From Campylobacterales bacterium (GTDB lineage Bacteria; Campylobacterota; Campylobacteria; Campylobacterales; JALSKU01): DNA of 22,550 nt. The position numbers and the translations under genes are program-made. The stretch's first letter is position 1. Each line of letters begins with the position of its first letter. Shown piece by piece: positions 6,767 through 13,139 of this stretch. The notes under the pieces were generated by a model. That model searched no databases. It saw only the letters and a program-made list of their open reading frames with translations, and had not been told where the DNA came from. The stretch lies in NCBI GenBank assembly GCA_027023175.1, contig JALVWW010000334.1:1-22550 (forward strand). Reading direction: 5' to 3'.

Positions 6767-8242
6767 ATGGCGAGAGTAGTTGTACTAGGCGGTGGTGTTT
6801 CAGGACACACAGCCGCTACATTTTTAGCAAAGTGGATTGGCAAAAAACATGAGGTTGTAGTTGTTACACCAAATGCAAAATGGAACTGGATACCTTCAAA
6901 TATTTGGGTTGGTGTCGGAGAAATGACGGTCGAAGATGTTGTGTTTGAATTGGCTCCTGTTTATAAAAAAGCAGGAATTGACTACAGACAGGCAAAAGCA
7001 CTCTCAATCCACCCTGAGGGCGGAGAAGAGGAAGCAAAACCTTATGTAACAATAGAATACACTGATCCAAACAAAGCAGGAGAGCAGGAAAAGGTCACAT
7101 ATGATTATCTTATAAACGCTACAGGGCCGAAACTTAACTTCGATGCAACTCCGGGTCTTGGAAACGGTGAAGGACAGCTTGGAGAAAACACAGTTTCAGT
7201 CTGTACCGCAAACCATGCTGCACATGCGGCAAATGAACTTGCCCTTGTAATTGAGCAAATGAAAAAAGGTGAACACAAAAAGTTTCTTATAGGTACTGGT
7301 CACGGTATGTGTACTTGCCAGGGTGCTGCCTTTGAATATACTTTTAATATCGACCACAAATTAAGAGAAGAAGGAGTAAGAGACAAAGCAACCGTAACTT
7401 ACATATCAAACGAGTATGAACTTGGTGACTTTGGTGTCGGTGGTATGCATATAAAAAGGGGTGGCTATATAACAAGCGGTAAAGTTTTCGCTGAGTCACT
7501 TTATACCGAAAGAGCTGTTAAATGGATAACAAGAGCTCATGTAAACAAAGTTGAAAAAGACAGAGTTCATTATGAGACACTTGATGGAAATATGCATGAA
7601 GAGACATTTGACTTTGCTATGCTTATACCTCCATTTGCAGGAGCAGGCATGAAAGCATACGATAAAGCCGGAGAAGATATTACTTCAAAAGTATTTAATC
7701 CTGCAGGCTTTATGAAAGTTGATGCTGATTATACAAGCGGACCGAAAGGGTTTGAAAACTGGTCGCCAAATGACTGGCCGAAAACTCTGCAAAATCCTGA
7801 TTATAAAAATATGTTTGCCATAGGTATTGCATTTGCTCCTCCTCATTTCATAAGCAAACCAATGAGTTCTCCAAACGGAACTCCAATCAATCCTACTCCA
7901 CCAAGAACAGGTATGCCAAGTGCTATGATGGGGAAAGCAGTAGCGGGGAGTATCAGAGATATGATAGAGGGCAAATCAGATAAACCTACACACACAGCAT
8001 GTATGTCAGAAATGGGTGCAGCTTGTGTTGCAAGTGCAGGCAAAGGTATCTTCAGTGGAACTGCCGCTGCTATGACAATGTATCCAATCATTCCAGACTA
8101 TGAAAAGTATGAATACGGAAGAGACTTAAACGGAACTTTCGGCACAATCGGTTTGGCCGGTCACTGGGTTAAACATTTGTTGCATCATGCATTTATCTGG
8201 AAGGCAAAACTTAAGCCTTTTTGGACAATCATACCTGAATAA
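6767..8242 (+). CDS. sqr: Sulfide:quinone oxidoreductase
   Basis: 491 residues. FAD enzyme at the inner membrane that oxidises sulfide to polysulfide/sulfur and reduces quinone. N-terminal dinucleotide-binding motif VVVLGGGVSGHTAA (residues 4-17), then the SQR hallmarks: C146 in VSVCTAN, GTGHGMCTCQGAAFEY (C182, C184), NATGPKLNF, and a late cysteine pair C412/C420 (CMSEMGAAC) supplying the active-site thiols. The C-terminus (HWVKHLLHHAFIWKAKLKPFW) is an amphipathic Trp/His-rich helix suited to peripheral membrane attachment. It looks like one of the longer SQR types (III/IV-like); exact type needs a tree. Perfect AAGGAG 5 nt before the ATG and two promoters upstream suggest strong expression. 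A microprotein gene follows. Confidence 0.93.
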   Translation: MARVVVLGGGVSGHTAATFLAKWIGKKHEVVVVTPNAKWNWIPSNIWVGVGEMTVEDVVFELAPVYKKAGIDYRQAKALSIHPEGGEEEAKPYVTIEYTDPNKAGEQEKVTYDYLINATGPKLNFDATPGLGNGEGQLGENTVSVCTANHAAHAANELALVIEQMKKGEHKKFLIGTGHGMCTCQGAAFEYTFNIDHKLREEGVRDKATVTYISNEYELGDFGVGGMHIKRGGYITSGKVFAESLYTERAVKWITRAHVNKVEKDRVHYETLDGNMHEETFDFAMLIPPFAGAGMKAYDKAGEDITSKVFNPAGFMKVDADYTSGPKGFENWSPNDWPKTLQNPDYKNMFAIGIAFAPPHFISKPMSSPNGTPINPTPPRTGMPSAMMGKAVAGSIRDMIEGKSDKPTHTACMSEMGAACVASAGKGIFSGTAAAMTMYPIIPDYEKYEYGRDLNGTFGTIGLAGHWVKHLLHHAFIWKAKLKPFWTIIPE

Positions 8243-8259
8243 AAACAAAGGAGAAATAT

Positions 8260-8412
8260 ATGAGAAAAATAGAACAATATACACAAAATGACTATACACC
8301 GGTTCCTACAAAATTTACAGTCTTTATGAGAACATGTATCATTTGGCAGTTTATCCAGTTTTTATGGATAAACTTAAAGATGACAGTTCTTATTCTAAAA
8401 TCACACCACTAA
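8260..8412 (+). CDS. 50-residue hydrophobic microprotein downstream of sqr
   Basis: ATG at 8260 with an excellent AAAGGAG site 6 nt upstream, 17 nt after the sqr stop, ending TAA at 8412. The product starts MRKIEQYTQNDYTPVPTKF, a polar segment, then FMRTCIIWQFIQFLWINLKM and a further hydrophobic run TVLIL, ending KSHH. The second half (residues 22-46) is a Trp-rich membrane-interacting or single-span helix. Spacing and ribosome site argue it is translated with sqr, before the terminator. I recognise no named family. Likely ideas: a membrane anchor or small subunit of SQR, or a quinone-site stabiliser. Its W/F/K-rich helix resembles in composition the C-terminal helix of SQR itself. Confidence 0.75.
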   Translation: MRKIEQYTQNDYTPVPTKFTVFMRTCIIWQFIQFLWINLKMTVLILKSHH

Positions 8413-8421
8413 AAACATCCT

Positions 8422-8457
8422 GCTAAAACCCAAAGTTTTAATATTTTGGGTTTTAGC
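8422..8457. terminator. Bidirectional terminator between sqr operon and dnaQ
   Basis: Perfect 13-bp stem GCTAAAACCCAAA (8422-8434) with its complement at 8445-8457 and a 10-nt loop. On the plus strand the tail is TCGCTTTTACTTTC; on the minus strand it ends near GGATGTTTTTAG. It lies between convergent genes and overlaps the dnaQ stop codon, so it probably serves both. Confidence 0.7.
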
Positions 8458-9241
8458 TCGCTTTTACTTTCTTTCTTTTTCTTTTTGGAGAGTTTGAAAA
8501 CTCTATTAAATCCTCTGTGGTTTCAACATTTTTAGGTATTTTTTGCAAAGAGATTTCAAATATTTTAAGTGCACTCAAGGCATCGGCATATGCTCTATGG
8601 TGGTCACCCGTATCTATAGATAAATGCTCTTTTAAATATGATAAACCATACTTTTCAGACTCTATGGTCTTTTTTGCCAAACTTATAGTGCAAAGCCTTC
8701 TGTTTAACAACTCTTCAAGCCCAACTTTTTGAAGAGATTCGGATATAAAGTTGTAGTCAAACCTTACATTATGTGCAACAAATACACTATTGCCTATAAA
8801 TTTTCTAAATTTTAAAAGTATATCTTTGAGTTTGGGAGCACCTGCGAGGTCATTTTGAGATATATTTGTAATCCTTTGGATATAATCAGGTACAAAATCA
8901 CTATAAACAAAACTTTCAAATCTATCGATGATTATACCGTTTTTATATTTTATTGCACCAAGTTCAATAATTTGGTCATTTTGAGGGAAGTTGCCGTTGG
9001 TTTCTATATCAACCACACAAAAAGTTTCATCTTTATAGGCTGTAAACCTTGTTGCAGAAAATATTTTATCATCTTTTTCCATAGTAGTTATACCGGCATT
9101 ATTTATATACATAAGGGCTACTTCATACTCTTCATCATTTAAAATCAAGCCACTTTCAAGAGACTCTCTTAAAAACTCTTTCTTGGTTATCCCTTGCCTG
9201 GAGGCCATTTTTTCAGCTATATTACTAAGGTTTGTTATCAT
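8453..9241 (-). CDS. dnaQ: DEDDh 3'-5' exonuclease, DNA polymerase III epsilon-like
   Basis: 262 residues. All four acidic metal ligands and the general base are visible: D78 and E80 in CVVDIETNG (Exo I), D162 in VAHNVRFDYNF (Exo II), H215 and D220 in HHRAYADALSA (Exo III). About 70 residues of helical, charged sequence precede the nuclease domain and a basic tail (SPKRKRKKVKAS) follows it. Expected role: proofreading subunit of the replicative polymerase or a related DNA/RNA 3' exonuclease. From memory, rpe and dnaQ are neighbours in Helicobacter and Campylobacter, which favours dnaQ. The ATG at 9241 lies 17 nt inside the end of trpF; its ribosome site is weak, so coupling is likely. Confidence 0.85.
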   Translation of the reverse strand: MITNLSNIAEKMASRQGITKKEFLRESLESGLILNDEEYEVALMYINNAGITTMEKDDKIFSATRFTAYKDETFCVVDIETNGNFPQNDQIIELGAIKYKNGIIIDRFESFVYSDFVPDYIQRITNISQNDLAGAPKLKDILLKFRKFIGNSVFVAHNVRFDYNFISESLQKVGLEELLNRRLCTISLAKKTIESEKYGLSYLKEHLSIDTGDHHRAYADALSALKIFEISLQKIPKNVETTEDLIEFSNSPKRKRKKVKAS

Positions 9242-9836
9242 TTTCTTTTACTTTATTTATAAAATTTTTTATTTTATTATGGTCTTTGATACCTTTTTCT
9301 TTTTCGACACCGCTACTTACATCAACCCCATAAAAACCATACTTCTTTATCTCTTTTACATTGTTTTCATCCAAGCCGCCTGCAAGTATCATTTTAGAGC
9401 ACTCAATCCCATCAAACCAACTCAAATCTATCCTCTTCCCCTCGCCTCCGTAGCTATCTACAAAAGCATCTACTAAAAAGTATCTATCTTTGGATAAATT
9501 AGTTATATCATTTTTGCTTTTGGCTCTTATAACTTCAATATATGAGCACTGTAACTTATCTAAAAAATCTCTTGATACTTTAAAATGAAGCTGAGCTATA
9601 TCCATACAGCTTTTTTTCATAGTTTCATTGATAAATTCAGGAGTTTCATTTACAAAAAGTCCTACTTTTTTTATAAAAGGAGGTAATTTTTGGGCTATCT
9701 CTTTGGCAATTTTAGGCTCTATATATCTTGGAGATTTTTTATAAAAAACAAATCCCAAAGCATCAGCACCGGCTTCACAGGCAGCCAACGCATCAGACAA
9801 GTTGATGATACCACAAATTTTTACTTTTGTATTCAA
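9225..9836 (-). CDS. trpF: Phosphoribosylanthranilate isomerase
   Basis: 203 residues, single (alpha/beta)8 barrel. Third step of tryptophan synthesis from chorismate: Amadori rearrangement of phosphoribosylanthranilate to CdRP. Motifs: VKICG with C8 as general base, GADALGFVFYKKSPRY, the general acid D122 in LVDAFVDSYGGEGK, and phosphate grips AGGLDENNV and GVDVSSGVE. The start is TTG at 9836, after AAAGG inside an AGG-rich 8-nt repeat array. It is a stand-alone gene with no other trp genes nearby, placed between rpe and dnaQ and overlapping dnaQ by 17 nt. Confidence 0.95.
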   Translation of the reverse strand: MNTKVKICGIINLSDALAACEAGADALGFVFYKKSPRYIEPKIAKEIAQKLPPFIKKVGLFVNETPEFINETMKKSCMDIAQLHFKVSRDFLDKLQCSYIEVIRAKSKNDITNLSKDRYFLVDAFVDSYGGEGKRIDLSWFDGIECSKMILAGGLDENNVKEIKKYGFYGVDVSSGVEKEKGIKDHNKIKNFINKVKENDNKP

Positions 9837-9874
9837 TTTCCTTTACCCCTTTGCACCTTTACACCTATCCTCCT
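9837..9874 (-). repeat. Degenerate 8-nt AGG array in the rpe-trpF gap
   Basis: Read on the coding strand the gap is AGGAGGAT, AGGTGTAA, AGGTGCAA, AGGGGTAA, AGGAAA and then the TTG of trpF: four 8-nt units plus a partial, each opening with AGG. The last units offer several overlapping Shine-Dalgarno matches just before the weak TTG start. Confidence 0.6.
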
Positions 9875-9903
9875 GAGTTTGAAAGTGTTATACTTTCAAA
9901 CTC
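9875..9903 (-). other. Hairpin with the rpe stop codon in its loop
   Basis: Perfect 12-bp stem (9875-9886 with 9892-9903), 5-nt loop ATAAC on the coding strand. The loop carries the rpe TAA stop; the 5' arm is the last rpe codons. No U-tract follows on either strand, so it is not a standard terminator. The AGG array starts immediately after it. Confidence 0.65.
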
Positions 9904-10526
9904 TCTATCGCTTCTTTATAGTCATTTTTAAAAACATAGCTTCCTGCGACCACTACATCGACTCCTGCATCTTTTAACTCTTTTATGTTTTTGTCACTTA
10001 CCCCTCCATCAACCTCTATAAGAGCCTTGGAGCCTTTTTTTGTAAGTAATTCTTTCAATCTTTTTGCTTTCTCTAAGACCGTAGGTATAAAAGCCTGGCC
10101 TCCAAAGCCCGGATTGACACTCATAAGAAGTATCATATCAAGATTGTCCAGCAAAAATTCCACACTCTCAGGAGGAGTCGAGGGATTTAGTACGATTGCC
10201 GGCTTTATACCCAGGTCTCTTATGTGCTGCAAAAGCCTGTGAGGATGCTTCTCTTCCTCAATATGAAAAGAGATGTACTTTGGCTTCAAAGGTGCAAACA
10301 AATCTACAAAAAAAGTATTGTTCTTTACCATGAGATGGACATCAAGCGGTTTGGTTGAAACTCTAGCAATGTGTTTTACCACAACCGGTCCAAATGTAAT
10401 ATTTGGCACAAAATGACCGTCCATAACATCTATATGCAACTTATCTGCTCCTGCTTCACAGATAGCTTTTACTTCACTCTCAAGTTTTCCAAAATTAGCT
10501 GAAAGCATACTAGGTGCTACTAACAT
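9888..10526 (-). CDS. rpe: Ribulose-phosphate 3-epimerase
   Basis: 212 residues, full-length (alpha/beta)8 barrel. Interconverts ribulose-5-phosphate and xylulose-5-phosphate in the pentose phosphate pathway or Calvin cycle. Family signatures: VAPSMLSANF at the N-terminus, the metal/catalytic block KLHIDVMDGHFVPNITFG (H31, D33), DVHLMV, the flexible loop MSVNPGFGGQAF, and IEVDGGV with the second catalytic Asp. An AAGGA site lies 6 nt before the ATG at 10526. The gap upstream holds a small GAGCC/GGCTC hairpin and an 8-nt repeat array, so rpe may be partly uncoupled from the signalling genes before it. Confidence 0.96.
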   Translation of the reverse strand: MLVAPSMLSANFGKLESEVKAICEAGADKLHIDVMDGHFVPNITFGPVVVKHIARVSTKPLDVHLMVKNNTFFVDLFAPLKPKYISFHIEEEKHPHRLLQHIRDLGIKPAIVLNPSTPPESVEFLLDNLDMILLMSVNPGFGGQAFIPTVLEKAKRLKELLTKKGSKALIEVDGGVSDKNIKELKDAGVDVVVAGSYVFKNDYKEAIESLKV

Positions 10527-10559
10527 TATTTTCCTTTTTATTTGTTTAGCAAGTTTTTT

Positions 10560-10602
10560 CTTACCATCCTATCACCTTACCACCCTACCTCCTTAACCCT
10601 CC
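10560..10602 (-). repeat. Degenerate 8-nt array upstream of rpe
   Basis: Coding-strand units in an 8-nt register: AGGAGGTA, GGGTGGTA, AGGTGATA, GGATGGTA, AG, preceded by GGAGGGTTA. Consensus RGGTGGTA. It lies between the stop of the STAS/CheX gene (10618) and rpe, and is the same kind of purine-rich array as at 9837-9874. Confidence 0.55.
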
Positions 10603-10617
10603 GAGCCAAAGGCTCCC

Positions 10618-12006
10618 TCATCTGCTTAAAAAAAGTTCTAATACTTCACCTTCATAGTCTAACTCTATCAAAACACCTTTTCTTCCGTCATAAAACTCAA
10701 TTGCATGGTTTACATCATGAAAAACTCTAGGAAGTGTTATCTCAACATCTATCTTATGGAGCTTAAAGTCCGTTTTTATTTTTGAAGATACTATGTTGGC
10801 ATATTCACTTAATGCATCATACAGCTCATCACTTTTTGAATTGTCATCTATAAAAATTTTACATGTATCAAGAAGTAAATTTTTTGAAAATATCATTGCA
10901 AAAGTTGCATTTATCTCTTTGTAAACACCAAACAAAACAATAAAATATTCTTTGTCAGGATTTAGTTTTAAAACATCAATCTTTACACTTTTTTTCTTTC
11001 CTTTTTTTTGTGAAAGCATTTGTGTTATGTGCATGGTGGTATCTACAAAAGTATTTAAATGTGTTATGATATTTTTTGTCAGTTTTGTACTTTTTGCAGG
11101 TACTTTTCCTCCACTTAGTGACTCTTTTTTTATATCTTCGTCAGCTAAAAACTCATCCATATTTTTATAAAGTATGATTCCTGAATCTTCAAGGTCATTT
11201 TTAAGCTGTTCACTCAACTTTTTATCATCAACACCTACCATACAAAATGTTGTACCATATTCTGCTCCGGCAGTAGAAAGCTTTGCAAGGAAATTTACTC
11301 CATGGATATTCATAGACGATACATGAGTTATATCAAAAACAAACAGTTTAAAGCCTACTCTTAAAAGATTGTTGTGATAGGTAAGGTCAAATTTTTTAAT
11401 GATGGTGGAATCTATAAAATTATTTAGTATATAAAAAACCATATTGTTTTTTATATATACATTTATCCTGTGTTCGGCATTTGCTATATAAGAGTAGTGA
11501 ACTACAATGCCATATTTTATATATTCATCCTCTTTTTCTTTAAAATCCACAAAATCTTTGGCTACATAGGGTTTGTAGCCCATTTCGTACAATTCGATTG
11601 CAAGTTGATTTTTTTGATCGCCGTCATCGTTGTATATGAGTATTTTTTTATCACTTTCATTGTTTTCATCAAAAAAGAGTGACATTACTTTTAGGTTTTC
11701 AAAAAGAGAAAAATCCAAATCTCCGTCAAACATTGAAAGAATTGTTTTATATTTTTTATCATCAAATTCACAAAATCCTATGCTACAGTGAATTTTATCC
11801 TGTAGTATCTTCAAAGAATCAACCAGTATAGATAAGCCTTTTTTATTGAAAAAGATAATCTTTTTAAGAGAAACAAATACGGCCTTAGGTCTTTTTGAAA
11901 CTACAAATCCTACATCTGAGGGCTCAATAATAACAGATGCATTAAGCCCATCCAAAAATCCCTGAGGATAAAAAATGGCTGTATTTTTTTTAATAACAGG
12001 TCTCAT
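10618..12006 (-). CDS. Multidomain signalling protein: STAS-like, receiver-like, STAS-like, CheX-like
   Basis: 462 residues, cytoplasmic, no membrane segment. Residues 1-105 and about 185-285 have the STAS/anti-anti-sigma layout (FVSLKKIIFFNKKGLSILVD; LFVFDITHVSSMNIHGVNFL). Between them 119-180 (KKILIYNDDGDQKNQLAIEL) reads like a degenerate receiver domain that keeps the acidic NDD but no clear phospho-Asp. Residues 305-455 fit a CheC/CheX fold, with the E-x-x-N phosphatase motif at E401/N404 (SEYANIVS). This suggests a phospho-signal integrator, perhaps for chemotaxis or surface behaviour. It overlaps the HDOD gene upstream as ATGA, so the two are made together. Domain calls are by eye; I know no named homologue. 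Confidence 0.65.
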   Translation of the reverse strand: MRPVIKKNTAIFYPQGFLDGLNASVIIEPSDVGFVVSKRPKAVFVSLKKIIFFNKKGLSILVDSLKILQDKIHCSIGFCEFDDKKYKTILSMFDGDLDFSLFENLKVMSLFFDENNESDKKILIYNDDGDQKNQLAIELYEMGYKPYVAKDFVDFKEKEDEYIKYGIVVHYSYIANAEHRINVYIKNNMVFYILNNFIDSTIIKKFDLTYHNNLLRVGFKLFVFDITHVSSMNIHGVNFLAKLSTAGAEYGTTFCMVGVDDKKLSEQLKNDLEDSGIILYKNMDEFLADEDIKKESLSGGKVPAKSTKLTKNIITHLNTFVDTTMHITQMLSQKKGKKKSVKIDVLKLNPDKEYFIVLFGVYKEINATFAMIFSKNLLLDTCKIFIDDNSKSDELYDALSEYANIVSSKIKTDFKLHKIDVEITLPRVFHDVNHAIEFYDGRKGVLIELDYEGEVLELFLSR

Positions 12007-12794
12007 TTAGTCTCAACTATTTGCATAAATTTTTCATAAACACTCTGAACAAACTCTACATCAAACTCTATAAAATCATTCAAACCCGCTTCTATATATA
12101 TCGGCTTGGAAAGTTCATAAAACATTAAAAGATGGATATAGCGAGCAAGTTTTGAAAGTACGGTTTCATCTTCAATTTTTTTGGCAATATACTCTATAAA
12201 TCTTATAGATTCATCTCCCAATTCCCACTTTTTACATATTATGATAAATATATCAAAAAGTTTATAACCGCTCATTTTATACAAAATTTTATCATAGCTC
12301 ATATCTTTTTGGGATTTTAAAAGTTTTACCTCTTCGGCATTTTCTTCAAATATCTCTTCACATATGATGATAGATGCCGGAAGTAGTGAAATAACTGAAG
12401 CTAGTGAAATTCTATTTTGATTTTCTTCGTTTAAAATCTTATTCCAGTTATATATCAAAGAAGCCTGCAGGACTTGAAAATCACTGTTTGTTATAGAAAA
12501 CAGTTCCCAGGACTTAGGAAGTATAAGCTGTGCATAATAGGCATTTACAACCTGTGAAGCTTTTTCAATACCCAAGATCCCAAATATTTGTGATATATCT
12601 TTTACCTCATATCTAAGCCCAAAGATAGGCTTATTTACAAGTTTTATAAGATAATGTGAAAATGCAGCATCTTGTAATGCGCTTTTTGCCGCTTTATTCA
12701 AATCCCCTTCTTGTAGATAATGAGCACACTCTTTTACATTTTTGGGAATTGCGGGAATAGTGTCTATATATTTTTCAATTTTATTTCTTATCAT
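12003..12794 (-). CDS. HDOD-domain signalling protein
   Basis: 263 residues from the ATG at 12794, preferred because MIRNKIEKYIDTIPAIPKN is the usual HDOD opening; an in-frame TTG at 12842 would add 16 residues but has no ribosome site. The HDOD signature is clear in the first 100 residues: IPAIPKNVKEC, then DAAFSHYLIKLVNKPIFGLR, SQIFGILGIEKASQVVNAYY. HDOD domains are HD-like helical bundles lacking the metal ligands, so no phosphohydrolase activity is expected; they act as regulatory scaffolds in signalling, motility or cyclic-di-GMP pathways. The C-terminal half is helical and unassigned. ATGA overlap with the STAS/CheX gene indicates a functional pair. Confidence 0.75.
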   Translation of the reverse strand: MIRNKIEKYIDTIPAIPKNVKECAHYLQEGDLNKAAKSALQDAAFSHYLIKLVNKPIFGLRYEVKDISQIFGILGIEKASQVVNAYYAQLILPKSWELFSITNSDFQVLQASLIYNWNKILNEENQNRISLASVISLLPASIIICEEIFEENAEEVKLLKSQKDMSYDKILYKMSGYKLFDIFIIICKKWELGDESIRFIEYIAKKIEDETVLSKLARYIHLLMFYELSKPIYIEAGLNDFIEFDVEFVQSVYEKFMQIVETK

Positions 12795-12840
12795 GAGTGA
12801 TATTCTATCTTTTATTTTATAAAACAGAGGTAAATTAAGC

Positions 12841-12879
12841 AAGTTTTTTGCTACAATTTAATATAATTGCCAAAAACTT
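12841..12879. promoter_or_regulatory. Divergent promoter region with imperfect dyad
   Basis: Between the HDOD gene and rpmB. Plus-strand TATAAT at 12862-12867 would start rpmB near 12874. On the minus strand TATATT (12865-12860) is a possible -10 for the HDOD operon. The arms AAGTTTTTTGC (12841-12851) and GCCAAAAACTT (12869-12879) are inverted repeats with one mismatch, with a CAATT/AATTG pair inside. Confidence 0.45.
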
Positions 12880-12893
12880 TTTAAGGAAATGTA

Positions 12894-13082
12894 ATGGCAA
12901 GAAGATGTGCAGTGAGTGGCAAAGGACCTGCAGTTGGCAACAATGTAAGTCACGCCCACAATAAAACAAAAAGAAGATTTTTACCAAATCTTAGAACAAT
13001 CAGAGTTACTTTGGAAGACGGTACAAGAAAAAAAATCAAAGTAGCAGCTTCAACTCTCAGGACTATGAAAAAAAATTCATAA
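12894..13082 (+). CDS. rpmB: 50S ribosomal protein L28
   Basis: 62 residues, complete. Typical bL28: MARRCAVSGKGPAVGNNVSH, then KTKRRFLPNLR and a basic C-terminus. Only one cysteine (C5), so this is the non-zinc-ribbon form. AAGGA sits 7 nt before the ATG. The leader is only about 20 nt from the predicted start site. The potassium channel gene starts 30 nt downstream on the same strand; from memory the H. pylori rpmB and KchA genes are also neighbours. Confidence 0.97.
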   Translation: MARRCAVSGKGPAVGNNVSHAHNKTKRRFLPNLRTIRVTLEDGTRKKIKVAASTLRTMKKNS

Positions 13083-13100
13083 ACCAATCCAAAAAAACCA

Positions 13101-13139
13101 AAGGAGGTCTTATTGCTCTCAAAAATTAAGCACCTCCTT
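13101..13139 (+). promoter_or_regulatory. Hairpin sequestering the channel gene's ribosome site and start
   Basis: AAGGAGGT (13101-13108, the Shine-Dalgarno) is perfectly complementary to ACCTCCTT (13132-13139) in codons 7-9, and the adjoining CTTA (13109-13112) pairs with TAAG (13127-13130): 12 bp with one bulged C at 13131. The 14-nt loop opens exactly at the TTG start codon. 13131-13140 reads CACCTCCTTA, the same as the conserved 16S rRNA 3' tail. Confidence 0.65.
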
